From Nymphaea colorata (Eukaryota; Streptophyta; Magnoliopsida; Nymphaeales; Nymphaeaceae): a DNA stretch of 64,000 bases. The DNA is taken from assembly GCF_008831285.2 (NCBI RefSeq), contig NC_045147.1:4240001-4304000 (forward strand), given 5' to 3'. The translations under genes and the position numbers were made by a program. Positions 46,286 to 58,580 of this stretch are shown here, piece by piece; positions within the stretch are counted from its first letter, which is position 1, and every line of letters begins with the position of its first letter. The notes under the pieces were generated by a model. The model had not been told where the DNA came from and made no database searches. It saw nothing but the letters and a program-made list of their open reading frames with translations.

Positions 46286-46774
46286 GACACATATGTTATT
46301 TGGTGACTGCTTTAAACTTTATTGGATCTTTACTCGTTAAACTTTCATACAGGTTGTAGTCGTTAAACTTATGTACTGGATGGGACAACAAGTTGTGGTG
46401 AATGTTTTTAATTATAGGTTCCAGTGTTGGATGAATATCAGTTAATCATTGTCAGGTTGATTACTTGTTTATAGGCTGGATTTCCATTACATTGATTCCG
46501 CATGTTTATGATTTTTCCTAATATTCTTGAAGGCCGCAATGTTGTCATATAATTTATTTCATTTATGAAAAAAGTCTCTTAAATTATCTATCATGTGCAT
46601 CAAACATGGTTAAATTTACCAGGTTAAATTTTTCATTATGCATCAAACACGGTTAAAATTAACAGGTTAAATTCTTCCAGTGAATCAAACATGACCTCAA
46701 ATCGAAAGAGAGTTAAATTTCATCATGTTTTTTTTTCCAGAAAAATTTGCCAGGAAAATTTACCACGTTAATTT

Positions 46775-46876
46775 CTTACAGAAAAATAGTCATATGAAAT
46801 ATGTTATTCTTAAGCATGTTAAGACAATTTATTGACTTCTTTCTTTCCATTTTACTTGTGGAAACCACCTTTTAGG
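46775..46876. repeat. Right copy of ~103-bp direct repeat flanking Harbinger element
   Basis: Same sequence as 42396-42498 apart from one base deletion. It continues into 'aagagaaactttg', which is presumably the original right flank. The target duplication expected for Harbinger is 3 bp, so this is not a normal insertion footprint. Confidence 0.95.
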
Positions 46877-47213
46877 AAGAGAAACTTTGTTGCTTAGCTA
46901 GGGTGTAAAACCAGTGACTGTTAATGCTTTACTGCAGGAAATCTCATAAGCAAACCTTAACAATTTTCACAACATGATGGCCGCGATGGGGCCCGCGGTG
47001 CTCAATAATGCCCGGCAGATTTCATCCGCCAGCCTGTCGGACTCCTTAAAACCGAAGGCTGAACCGAACGTTTAGGTGGTGATGGGAAGGGATCCGAGAC
47101 AAGCCAACTCGCAAGAACAGATGGTCTATTCCAAACCGTCCAAGTCCCACTGCTTGATGTCGCCAACGTCGCTCACTTAAAATAATCAATCAATGACATT
47201 ATTAGAGAACAAA

Positions 47214-47218
<5 letters not shown>
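46877..47218. other. GC-rich unassigned patch
   Basis: 46970-47180 is far richer in GC than its surroundings and has coding-like composition on both strands (minus strand: FGFKESDRLADEICRALLST), but stops interrupt every frame and I recognise no family. It may be a captured or decayed gene fragment. Confidence 0.3.
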
Positions 47219-47259
<41 letters not shown>

Positions 47260-47281
47260 AGAGAGAGAGAGAGAGAGAGAA
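47219..47281. repeat. (TA)n (GA)n compound microsatellite
   Basis: About 39 bases of TA followed directly by about 21 of GA. Confidence 0.9.
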
Positions 47282-47668
47282 ATTGAAATATATTGGCCAA
47301 CTTGAATTGCCGGATGGTTTTATTCTATGACTTTAAAACTATCACAAATTATGTATTTTATAGTTAGAAACGGTGACAAATGATTTATCATTACGGAAGC
47401 AGCATTGTATGGCACTATTTAACATCGCAAAATTTAAAATTACCTATTTGACAATGGACCTAAGAAAATTGAAATTAGTTGGACAACTTTATGGTCAGAC
47501 AATTTATTTTAATTTTGTGTCGCTAAAAACCATTGCAAAATGTGTGTTCAATCAGTAAACACTTTGGCCAAACAATTAGCCATTGTAAATGTGTATTTTG
47601 TGCAATAGGTTTTAACGACTCAAAATAAAAAGATAACCATAAAGTAGTCGATTGATTTCAAATATATT

Positions 47669-47670
<2 letters not shown>

Positions 47671-47710
<40 letters not shown>
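47671..47710. repeat. (TA)n microsatellite left of family B copy 1
   Basis: A TA run of about 35 bases with one G interruption, ending at the start of the family B element. Confidence 0.9.
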
Positions 47711-47712
<2 letters not shown>

Positions 47713-47905
47713 GTGAATAATAACTCTAGTTATCTAGAGGCTCCGGACCATTTAAGTAGGGTTGTTCATTTAAAACAAATGAATTGTTGAAAGAAAAATG
47801 AAAAGAAAATTATCTAAATTATTACTAAATGATAAAAATGTCTATCACATTTTTTCTTTGTTTTTCTTGCAACCAATCCATCATGTTGGACATTAATAGA
47901 GTTAG
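47711..47905 (+). mobile_element. Family B microsatellite-flanked element, truncated copy 1
   Basis: It begins TAGTGAATAATAACTCTAG after (TA)n and carries 'gggttgttcat', 'aaatgaattgttgaaagaaaaatgaaaa', 'aaatgataaaaatgtc' and 'ttttttctttgtttttct' in the same order as the copies at 58577 and 58870. The right inverted end is missing. Confidence 0.6.
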
Positions 47906-49111
47906 AAAACTTTGATATCCGGCAACGTAATTTATGGGAAGCATGTATTCTTTTATGAAAATTGATTTAATTGATCAGAAGACACGGCCCACAACACTCA
48001 AACGGAATCAAAACCAGCCGACTGCTAGTTAGACCCAAAGACTAATGCGGGCCCCATCCTTGCACAAGTCCCATCTTCCACCCGGAAAGGGTCAAAAACA
48101 AGGATGAGTAAACAAGGTGCTGGTGCGCCCCACGGAATGAAAGCACCAAACAAGACAAGATGGTTTTTCTTCCTCACCTTATCTTTCCTGAAAAATATCA
48201 ATGGCATCTATTCAAGAAGTGGTTGTTGAGTCTCCATGTACTGTTCGTTGGAATGAATGTTTGCTTTTGGAAGGGAACAAGTTCCTTCATGTTGATCAAC
48301 TTTAAATCGCCCATAGGGCTTTTAGCTGATTAGCACACGTTCTACAAAAAATTGTTGCTGACTTTCAGTCAAATAAAAAAACCTGCTAAATTAGAAGAAA
48401 GTTAATACAGCAGCCTGTTTTATGTGATGTACGTTTCAGTCCAAGTGCTTATTATATACAAGATATTTGAATATCACGGTCACTTTGTTATTTCGGGAAA
48501 AGCCAAAAGTGTTTTATTCAAGACTTCTTTGAAGCTTCTTTAGCGGCTACCCCTCTGTAAAATTGGAAAGGGTTATTCAAAAAAACCCAGTTTTAACAGA
48601 ACCCATTTTCGACAAAGGTACCGAAAAACCTGCCCCCTCCTGGTTTTTCCGAGTTTTTTTGGTAGAAAATGAGCTTTTGACATGCCATCCGATCACCAAA
48701 ACCAATATTAAAAACTATTTACACAATCATTTTTCTGAAAACTTAGCTTTTACAAAACAATGTTCTCAAAGGGTGGCATCTCAAAGGGTGGTTTCACACA
48801 ACCTGCCGTTGATACAATGAAAAAGATCAAGATTACTGTTCAATCTTTCTCCAGGATCCTTTTTTTACAACTTGAAGAAAATAAGGCAATATACTTCTTA
48901 ACATTTTTTTTTTAAAGACCCTGTTTGGCTGCCTAACATGATAAGCTGGATTTAGCACCTTCAAATTGATGGCAGTCAAAAATTAAATATATATCCTTAA
49001 CCATGTGTTGGAGTAGTTTCAATAATCTGATGGTCAGAATCTGTCCAACCCTATATTGCCTATCATAGAACAATTTCACCTATTCCAACACCCTTTCACT
49101 ATTTAGCTGTA
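47906..49111. other. No recognisable gene
   Basis: Unclassified sequence. A start such as GACCCTGTTTGGCTGCC at 48918 recalls MITE ends, but no partner end was found. Confidence 0.4.
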
Positions 49112-49279
49112 CAGTAGCGGAGCTAGAAATTTCTGGCGAAGGGGCACTCTTAGTTTAAGTTTCAAACATTAAGGTGCACTTATATGTAAAAGTAGTAGGA
49201 AAAGAAGTATCAATGTGCAAATAAAACAAATTTTTGGGCAAGTGCCCACAACAGCCACAACAACGTAGCTACGCCACTG
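49112..49279. mobile_element. Short hAT MITE
   Basis: A 168-bp element with ends CAGTAGCGGAGCTAG and the complementary-type TAGCTACGCCACTG, the same end family as the element at 20445 (CAGTGGCGGAGCCAG). Flanks read tAGCTGTA on the left and GGCTGTAt on the right, a probable 7-8 bp target duplication with mismatches. Confidence 0.7.
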
Positions 49280-49899
49280 GGCTGTATGACGTTAGGTCAG
49301 GATAGTCATGATAAAAACAGGTAAGTTACAATAAAAGGTGTACTTTTCAACTATATATAACGCATGGATAATGTCTACACCAACCTTCACAACTAGCTTG
49401 ACATTTGACATTCGGGCCAATATGCTTTGGTGTCAAATCTACTCAATATATACCAGACTTTATAAGTTCCATGGTCAGTTTGGTCTTATCCTGTCGATGT
49501 AATGAGTACTAGTGCTTATCAAACTATACCATTGGTGGTCACATTAACAGTGATGTAAAGTATAATAAGCTCAATAACATTAAGAAATGTGTAAGAGTGT
49601 CGAGAATTGAGCCTTCACTGTCATACGGGCACTTAGGGTTCAACCTATGGAGGCCACTAAGCAAATTTGAGCAAAAATTCTGAAGTCGATAAGGTCTCAA
49701 AAGTGAAAAGCTAATTGACTTTATTATGTTGATCTCAGAATGCATAAAGAATATACGAATACAGTGGCTGGGTACATGAGTTAAAATAAACTAAGACTAA
49801 AAAATTTCAATTGCACAAGATGGTGACTTCAAAAAAAAAACAGAAAAAAAAAGACCGAAGATCTAATCAAGACACAAAACTCGCATTTGTAATCATTGA

Positions 49900-51050
49900 T
49901 GATGACAATGATAATCATGTGCGCTTGATTATTGGATCTGATTTTGACACTCCCCTTTCAGATGGAGCTTTGAGATCCAATAAATCGTGTTGCTCAAATT
50001 TAGGAATTCATCACATGAAAACGTTTTTGTGAATAAGATCTGCAATATGATTCGTGGTGGAAATGAACTTTGGTAGATATCTAATTGTTTTTCTTTTTTT
50101 GTCCCTAACCATGTCAAAATCAATTTCTTTATGCTTAGTCCTTTCATGGGGAACTCGGTTTGCTACAATATGCACAGTAGAGTTGGCAGTGGTTTACACC
50201 AATGTCAACCACATTTTTTCCATGTGAACACACAAGTGACCATTTTGGCCATTGCAAGGGCTTGATACTCTGCTTCAACTGATAAGTGGTTTCTTTTTAT
50301 GCTTTTAAATAAATTACACTATTTTCAATCATCAAACAAATCCCTGGAGTGCATCCTCTAATCACTGGACACAATCTGAAATGCAGTACTCTATCACTTG
50401 GACTACTAGATGACGGGAAGAATGATTTCATAAAGTCAGTATTGGGATAGTTGGGTCATAAATTGACTGAAAAATATGAATGTTATGAATGTACCCGGTC
50501 TCATAACAGTCAAATACAACTTCTGTGCAACAAGTTTTCCATAGATGATGGGTCTTCAATAAGATTTTTACTCATGGTCAAGATTGATTCATTCCATTGG
50601 GAGACCAATTTGTTTGGATCCTGTATACCCACCTAATTTCTTTTAATGTGTCCATAACATTTTTTTGGACATAAAAATTTTTGCGTTTGATGTTGCATCT
50701 TCAATTTCTAAAAAAAAGTATTTCAAGTCTATCAACTCTTTAGGATAGTTTGATAAGCCCTTTAGGATAGTTTGTGGCTTCAACATTGTCCCCTACTATG
50801 ATGAATTGTTGACATATATTAGGATAAATATATTTGTTTTGTTTCCGATCTTGAAAAGAAATTAACTGTAATTGTTTGAAGACGTTTCTAAGCTTAAACA
50901 GCCAATTTCTTGAAGATTCTTCCAGTTTGTAGAGAGACTTGTTTAGGCAGCAAACTTGGCTATTTTGGCAATGCAAGAAGAAATTATTGAGACTGGCTTG
51001 TAGTGTCAATTCATGATGCATGGTAGCAACAGGTTGAATACAAAAAGCAA
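49900..51050 (-). mobile_element. Decayed Ty1/copia, RT and RNase H part
   Basis: The minus strand reads CCLNKSLYKLEESSRNWLFK (50740-51021), matching the copia RT segment VCRL.KSLYGLKQA.R.W, followed by a decayed YVDD region (FIIVGDNVEA). Further down come RNase H and the polyprotein C-terminus (49929-50350), including LTWLGTKKEKQLDIYQ and an 'LFTKTFSCDEF' piece like the copia ADIFTKAL..xxF end. Multiple stops and frameshifts. Confidence 0.75.
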
Positions 51051-51899
51051 TATCAATCTTGACAACTGGGCAAAAGTTTCATTGCAATCTATACCTTCAA
51101 TAAGTGTGTCCTTCCATCAAAAGGTGCGTCTCATTGTTTTATGGATTTTTTTATGAAAACTACTTGCACTTGTTAGGTTGTTTGCAACTAAAAAAAAATT
51201 GTGATAATCCATTTATAGTTTTCTTTCAATGCCTAAAGTTATGCAGTCATAGGTCCTCCATATTTCTTGCTTTGCATATCCTCATAGGTTTTAGCTTTCT
51301 GCTTTTGAATGATGACTCCAAGAAAGGCTTAGCATGAGATTCATCTATTTTGAGGTAATTAGCCATAGGGTAGCATATGTTATGGGCATCCTTTCTTTGT
51401 TCTATGACACAGAATCCTCCTTTGATATGCTAGCTTAGGGTGCAAATGCATGTAAGAAGGGAAGCATACAATGTGGACAAGGATAAGGGGAGAAAAATTG
51501 GCAATATGTTGTTTCATTAGCATAAGAACACAAGGACATCAAGAATGAAGTAAGAAGACCTAAACTACACTTTGCTTACTGGTGTGCTTGAAGGTACATG
51601 CAAGAGTCTGCTTGCAAGCACCCAAAGAAAAGAAATTTCTAAGTACAGAAGATGATATTGACTGGTAGGAGGGTAGTCCCAAAAAAATGCAACTCATACA
51701 CAAGTGAAAATATATACATAAGGAAAGTAGACACAACAGGTCAGGTTCTCTTTTCAAATCATATGTAGTCCTTAGTAGTGGCTTCTACATGACATGCCTT
51801 GACTTCCTCTAAGTCATGTTCTTTAATTTTGAACATACTCATATGTTGGCTTTACATCACCCTCCTTTTATATCAGATAGTTCAGCTCGCCTAAGTAGT

Positions 51900-53400
51900 T
51901 GATCATATGTCGACGAATCTGCTCCAGTTGCTTATTTGTTGCTAACTTGCTTGATGGGTCTTTTTACATATTTGGCTCTTTTTGTAGAGTGCTTCGGTTT
52001 GGGTCTTCTTATCTATATAGAATGGCTTCAAGTCCCAAACCTGGAACACAAGATGCACTTTGACATACAGTGGCATATTTAGATTATATGCTAACTTTTC
52101 CACCTTCTTGATCATCATGAATGACCCTTTATGTTTCTAGATTAACGCATGATGTTGCCCGCAAAAGATGTCTAGATGGCTTAGATAAAGATTCATGAGG
52201 GCTTCATCTTTTATGTGGAATCTAGCTAGACATTCCCTTTCATTTATTATTTTCTTCATCTTCTTTGCTTCCTTATAGAAGAATACTTTGAGTTTTATTT
52301 TCTCTTTCCAATCTTAGATGAATTGGTAGGGGAAGGTTAGCATTCTCATCTCCCATACAACAAGAGTGAGCAATATTTGTTGCACTATTCCCTCTTGAAT
52401 GGACTATGCCTCAAATACTTTTTCCTCTAGTCTTGGATGAACTGCTAAATGAATGTAGGCCTTCTTGCTCCCATGCTGCAAGATAGTGCAAGATCAATGG
52501 TTGACATTCTGTTGTTATATTGAATGGACTATACCCTAAAGACTCACTTTTCTACATGTAGCAGAATTGGGCTATGTCAAGTAACATCATCCAATTGTTC
52601 TAGTTTGCATTGATGAAGTGTTCTGAATATTACTCAAGCAACCCATTGATATGTTTTGATCATCTATCTATGGGTGGAAGCTTATGAAAACCAATAAGTT
52701 TAAACCAAGCGGTTGAAATACTTTACATCAAAAATTTCATATGAAGGGAACATCACAATCACATGTAATTTTTTTCAATACTAACCAACACTTGACAATG
52801 TTCTTCACAAACAACTCCCTAATTTTCTTTGCAGCATTTTTTTGAGGTTGGAATAAGAGTAACACAATCCGAGAACCTATAAACAATAATGATGATTAAG
52901 CTAAAGACTTTGGGAAGCTCACAATGAAATTTAGATGCTTTAGAACTAAATGAGGCTCAAGGTGTTAGGTCGTCTTCTCATTAGTCCAATGAAGCACATT
53001 TTGATGTAAGATTCTACGGATGAATAATATAAGCATCAAATGGGTGCAAGAATCTACCTATTTCATGGATTGTTTTCTCATGATGTATCATGGAACCCTT
53101 AGTATGAATTTACACCTGCCTTTGGTGAGGAGAAGTTGTTCTCTCAACAAAAATCTACAATTACCCTTGCTTTAGCCATGGATACCAATTGTTATGTCAT
53201 TGAATGATGTTGCTTCCCTTTGTGAATGTTTTGAAAGAAAGTACTGTATAAGTGCATATCAAAGGCCTCCGCATGAGTGGTCACAAGCTCTGCCTTTTGA
53301 CTTGATTCATCAGCCAAGGTGTTGGTTTTTTCCTTTTTTTGGTCACGAGCAATGTTAAACTCGGCCAAAAATTCTTGACAATGAACTTATATTGGTATAA
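51900..53400 (-). mobile_element. Decayed Ty3/gypsy, RNase H to integrase C-terminus
   Basis: Minus strand: FLAEFNIARDQKKEKTNTLA near 53280-53380 (gypsy RNase H end, family FLAEFDF...N.VADALSR), then scattered integrase remnants, then MPLYVKVHLVFQVWDLKPF near 52040-52090 (integrase C-terminal, family HPVFHVS.LK). The interior is too decayed to place the DDE residues. 51100-51850 holds no recognisable coding and may be its LTR. Confidence 0.65.
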
Positions 53401-54368
53401 CTTTTTGGAAATAGCTTGTGACCACATCATCCATTTTCACAAGTATGCACCTAGATGGTAGTGTTCCATGTGTGAAGATAGTGCATGATGTTCATCAGCA
53501 ATCTTTCATGCATTGTGTAATGTTTGTCTATATTGTTAAGTGTCTATCTTACATGGGCAATTGGATGTCATCATATATTAGGACTCTGTCAATTGAAAAA
53601 TTAGAGGCATCATTGTGGACTACAAAGGACTTTGAATAGTTAGGCAGTTTTAACACTGGCTTGCTTCATTCTATCAACAATAATATGGAAAAACTTTTTC
53701 TATGTCCAAACCTATTTTTCTTTAACAAGTTAGCAAGGAATGTCACGATCAAATAATATCTCATGCGAAAGTGTATGCAGGTTGTATTGTATGATGAATT
53801 CTCCATGTCACTATTGAGATTTTAAGTGACATTGCATAATTGTTGATAGCATTCACTTAGGCAATCTTCAGGTCATTGTTACTTGTTGCACATTATTATC
53901 CAGCTACCTTACTTGATATTTTTTCTAGAGCATTTATGGCACCTTTTCATGCCACTTAAGATGGTTCTTTGTTGTTGCATATGCATTTCACTAATAAATG
54001 ATCAATGACATGACCTTTAGTGGTGCTTTTCTCCATGTTAGAATATTCAATAAATATCTTACTATTGTTCTCCTCCTCTCTTCTAATGTTCTTTTAGTGC
54101 TAGTGATTGGTGAAATTCTTACAGTGCGTGACAGTTCCTTTTGTCTACTTTTGTGATCAATTCTTGATACCACTCTAACTTTAGGTTACCTTTAAATAAA
54201 ATAAGGCCAAGATATTTTATAGGTAATAATGATACTCTCCAATCCACAATATTTTGAATTTGTTGCATAACTGAATGATCAACACTAAAAGAGACTACCT
54301 TACATTTACTCGGATTTACCTTTAATCATGATTTTTTTATGTCTTCAAAAATTAATTAATTTGTCTTG

Positions 54369-54640
54369 CTACATGGATATCCTATCAGCTTCATAGAATA
54401 GCAAAGTATTATTGGAAAAAGACAAAAAAAAAAAAAGAAATCTCCTTTTTGTGCAAGATCTACAAACTTTGCTTCTGGTAATAATGTTTTCATTCAAGCA
54501 CCTATAAAGTATCTCCATCACAATAATAAAAATTCTAAAATTGTTAGAAGGTAGTGGGTCATCTTGGCACAAGCCTCTTCTAATCTCATAAAATTCTTCA
54601 ATCTCCATTAACCTATAAAACATAAGATATTATAGAAATT
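54369..54640 (-). pseudogene. LINE reverse transcriptase palm fragment
   Basis: The open stretch contains EIRRGLCQDDPLPSNNF, IVMEILYRCLNENI and SFSNNTLLFYEADR. The family form is RGxRQGDPLSPxLF...VMEILSR and FADD.LLFYEA. The two catalytic Asp residues are replaced by Asn-Asn, so the enzyme would be inactive even without the stops. Confidence 0.75.
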
Positions 54641-54943
54641 CATGTGATCACATGTTGAACCCAGTATGTAAAGCAACCCATCATGGGAAGAGCATTTTGA
54701 AAAAATCTTTAGTTTACTTCATCATATTACACAGATGTCTCAACCTCAAACTATCCATATCCTAAACTAATTCAAGGGTAAAAGTCACATTATTATATAA
54801 ATTTCTTCTTAGTGGAAGGCTACAAGTTCATCCCCAATTATTTCTTCCTATGTTCAACAAAGAGTACAAAAATAACCTTATAGACCACATTGTACAAAGC
54901 AATGAAGCTATATTTTTAACATTCATAAAAGCTACTTCCTTTA

Positions 54944-56336
54944 GGTAGTGTTTGATGCACAGGAAAATTCATGTGCATCGGGGTAAAGTTCATGTTTTTG
55001 TACGGTTCTTCCGCTATGCATCAAATGCTGAAGTTTTTAACATGGAAAAATGGTATGACAAGGGTAAAGTTAACGCGGCAAAAAGTCAGACCTCCAGAGG
55101 TTCGACTTTTTTTTGTGTGGTTATTTTCAGTGGTTGTTATCTCTCGTCTCTCTTTCTCACTACTCATTTCCCTCTATTGAAACCCTCTTTTTCTCGCTAC
55201 TCCCTCTGTCGAAGCCAGAACGTTATCTTCTTCCTCTTCCTCCTTCACGCTGCGTCCATGGGAATGTCAAGTAAAGTGGCCTTCCTCCTCCCCTCTCTCC
55301 CTCTGTTTATGCTTTGTGTTTGCCCTAATCCCTTTCTCCCGCTTCCCTTCCCCATTGTGTGGTTGGAAGAAGCTGTGTTCGCCCTAATCCCTTTTGATCT
55401 CTCCAGGTGAGTCTTTGTTAAGATTTTCCAACGAATGTTTGGTGAATTGAGGAAAAAGTTGTGTTTGTTCATGAATAGTCGATTTGCTGAAGCGATCTGT
55501 AGTTCTGCTTGACTTCTACAAGTTATATTTTTGCTTGTTGACTAAGCGATCTGCTAAAGCTGTGTTTATTCATGACTATCTTGTGTCCTTACAGAGCCCT
55601 TGCGAGCATGCTTTTTGCTTGGTTTGTGTGAAGAGTGATTCCAGTTGCAACAGACTGTAAGACTGTTTTTTCTATTTGTCAAAAAGTTCTAGATTGATTA
55701 ATTCTCTGTAGTTTTACTCTTTTGACTGGTGTCTTTAAGCTTTGTGAGGTATGCAAACTCATGGTGGCTATTATATTCTGCAAATTTTACTTTGCCATTC
55801 ATCCCTGGTGAAGTTTTGAGGTTGATCTTCCTTTCAAGTATTTGAGAGCATGTTTGTGCAAGTGAATACATGCACACATGCTTGCACTTAGAACAAACAT
55901 TTGCATGTTTAAAGTATAACATTATTTTTGCTATACTACTGTTATAGGCTTCTTTATGCTTTCCTGCTTTTGGTCTTGCTCAAGTGCATAAACATGAGGT
56001 TTAAACGTATAAATGGAGGAGAACAACATATGAAGCTATCGTAGAGCCAAGCCACATTTTATACCCACGAGGTGGGAACACGGAGGAAGAACAATTTAAT
56101 TTAAAATGAGGGAGAACAACTTAATTTAAAGGCACACAATGGTCACCTAAAAAGTCATTGCTTTATTTTACCCTGTGCACCAAACACAGTTGATTTTAAC
56201 CCTGCAAAAAATCACCCTGCCATCAAACATGGCCTCAGATTGGAAGAAGGAAAATTTTCCTTCTGTATTTTTTCTCAGAATTTTTTTCCATGGTAAATTT
56301 ACCATTCCAAATTCTTCCTTTTCATCAAACGGGGCC
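54944..56336 (+). mobile_element. Non-autonomous PIF/Harbinger element with TTA target duplication
   Basis: A 1393-bp element with ends GGTAGTGTTTGATGCAC and CATCAAACGGGGCC, imperfect inverted repeats, bordered by TTA at 54941-54943 and 56337-56339. The left leader (CT-rich) and the right ~170 bases (ccatcaaacatggcctcagattgg … ttaccattccaaattctt) match the larger element at 42497, so it is an internally deleted relative with no transposase. It sits inside the minus-strand LINE. Confidence 0.85.
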
Positions 56337-57333
56337 TTAGAATTAGAGCAATAATAGCTATTTATTTTATTCACAAATCTAACAATTTAAACAAAAACTT
56401 TGAATAACATTAAAGATATCTAAGCTAAAAAATTTGCCAATGTTGTGGGAAGAAACAAAGCAGAAAATTTGTCGAATTCTGGAGCACTTTTTCCATCTAA
56501 ACTGAAACTAATTTACAAACTTATGCCAAAGAAGAATGTTTAATAGTTCAACAGTTTCACTATCCATGACCTATGACCTGTTTCATTATCCATGACCTTT
56601 GAGCCAGCTGGTAAATTATTCCATATTTCACTTGCCCCTTCTTTGATACTCAAGTGATCAAGAAAAAAATCATCATAAATTCTCTTAATCTCATACTAGT
56701 TAATGAATATTCTATGCAATTGTTTCAACTCATAAATTCGATTTTTAGCTCTTGCACCATTTGCCGAGACTTGAAAATATTTTGTAATTATATTGCCCTT
56801 GGCAACTCACTTTGTTTTCGATTTAATTCTCCAATGCTCCTCTTAGAATAAGGATTCTTCAAGTTCAATTCTTATAACAAAATTCAATTCAGATGCCCCT
56901 CTGTCACCATATTCCATTCTCATTTAAACTGCCTTAGTTTCTTTATGCAAATTCAAAATTCTATAATCGACATCGCCAACAATTAACTTTTTTCATTTGG
57001 ATAGTTCATATCAAGTCCATGCCAAATTATAAATGACTCTAGTCATAGGTCCTTTGAAAAATATACTCTAAGCATAAAGACAATTTGATGGCACACCTTT
57101 TTTTGCTCCAAATGAAAAATATTTTACACAAAAACAACCATGGAATGCTTATTGAGAGCAAAGAGTAGTAAAAATTAATGCATTATAATTAGATACCAAC
57201 CACTTTACTTGAATGTTGTAGTCCATTCTTTCATTCCAGAACTGGCTTATCAACCGCAAACTAACCTACACAACACAATACCATCACCCACTCTATTGCT
57301 TTAACATTTGTCTCTAAGGGGTGAGGTTTGTGC

Positions 57334-57700
57334 TGTAACACCCCATAAATTTAGTCATGTATTGAAGATTATGAGGGATCTTCAAAGGCTTATAAAGGGA
57401 GACCATTAATGAGATGATTGTCCTGGTTCCTAACCTTTTTCAGGTTAGGGCCGAAACTGCTAGGGTGCGGGTTGGGATCCATTGAACCAAGGGCCCGAGC
57501 CCAGGAGTGGGTCAGGTTGTTATATGTGCTAACTCTAGCTAAATGCTCATTTATAAGTTTTGGCTTCATCTTGTAGTTTGCTACATATGTACTTGTTGGA
57601 CATGTTATATGCTTTTCAAAGAATATGAAATCATATTTGCTATGAGATTGTGCTTTCTTCCACAAAAAAAAATCAAGATGATGAATTAAGAGTTACAATT
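57334..57700 (+). repeat. LTR-like start (TGTAACACCCC)
   Basis: TGTAACACCCCATAAATTTA is the typical 5' boundary of many plant Ty3/gypsy LTRs. It is followed by 'ttataaagggagacc' and 'cccgagcccaggagtgggtcagg', which resemble the U3/R part of such LTRs. The 3' boundary and any internal region were not found, so it may be a solo or truncated LTR. Confidence 0.45.
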
Positions 57701-58519
57701 TTCATTGGGACATACTTTTAGCTTTTATTTGACACAAGATTGGGAAGTTACTCATGACTTATCTTAATGTACCAGGAACTATTTGCTTCCTGCCCTATAT
57801 AGATTCTCCACCTTTATTTTTTAGTCTAATCCTTGTGCACTAATTATAGTGGAAAACTCTATAGAGCAGGCAATATCCTTCTTTATATAGCTATGCCCAA
57901 GCATCCAAGGCATGATAGACTCTGACGTTGAGCTAACTCCTTCAATAGGTTACCACTAGGAAAATTTAACAAGTCCATCAACATATTAAATTGAATAAGT
58001 GGGTAAAGTTGAGTTGCATAGGTTGAGTTATGATACTTCAAAATAACACAACACTTTACTTCCAAATACTTATATAATGTTGTTGAAAGCAAAGAAGCAA
58101 TGGGATTAGCACCTATGAAATGTATAGCAAAAGAGTTAGGGATCTGTAATAACCTTTTTGTTTTTATATACTTTGGAATGTAATCCATGTGTTCCTTGTT
58201 GTCTGCCTTGCACATTTTGGTTTGAAATGTTCTTCCGTATCCTTATGAATTTGTTAGCAAGTGACTCATTTCTTTTGTGTGAATCATCAATATCACTATC
58301 TCATTCATTCTAGTTGGTGGCACATGTTGTCTACAATATTAGGAGAAATGTTACGAAACAAGATTGAGGGTGAATGTTTTTTAACTTGTAGAGAATGTAG
58401 TAAGAAAGGATAGTGAATTCTAAGATGAATTTCATATCAAGAACTCAAAAGAATGATGCAAGGAGTGATGTGGGCTTTAAATGGTTCATTTTTGTATAAA
58501 TTGTGGTTATTTTGTGTGA
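57701..58519. other. No recognisable gene
   Basis: Unclassified AT-rich sequence; a 110-codon minus-strand open stretch at 57883-58215 shows no known domain. Confidence 0.35.

Positions 58520-58576
<57 letters not shown>
58520..58576. repeat. (TA)n microsatellite left of family B copy 2
   Basis: About 57 bases of uninterrupted TA. Confidence 0.95.

Positions 58577-58580
<4 letters not shown>

Larger units (their letters stand above)
42497..46774 (+). mobile_element. Large PIF/Harbinger transposon carrying an extra hybrid-binding ORF
   Basis: The left end GGGTGCGTTTGATGCACC follows TTA, the Harbinger target preference, and resembles the ends of the related element at 54944-56336. It contains two perfect palindromes near the left end, a ~1.9-kb CT-rich leader, a Myb/SANT-transposase fusion gene (44522-45944) and an RNase H1 N-terminal-type ORF (45941-46285). 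The right subterminal region (…ttaccacgttaatttctt) matches the relative, but the last ~20 bases with the terminal repeat are absent and the flank duplication starts at 46775. Two stops disable the transposase, so mobility would need help in trans, and the missing end would prevent even that. Confidence 0.85.
53950..57300 (-). mobile_element. L1-type LINE remnant, split by a Harbinger insertion
   Basis: Reading down the minus strand: an endonuclease/RT-linker part at about 57300-56350, with the piece KNRIYELKQLHRIFIN that recalls the post-endonuclease segment; then the Harbinger element (56336-54944); then RT at about 54640-53950. The RT part keeps RRGLCQDDPL (family RGLRQGDPLSP), IFIIVMEILYRCLNENI and LLFYEADRIS. 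The catalytic (F/Y)ADD is lost (FSNNTLLF). Multiple stops. Confidence 0.7.

Noticed and set aside
48912-49100. Possible MITE starting GACCCTGTTTGGCTGCC
   Set aside because: No matching inverted end or target duplication was found.
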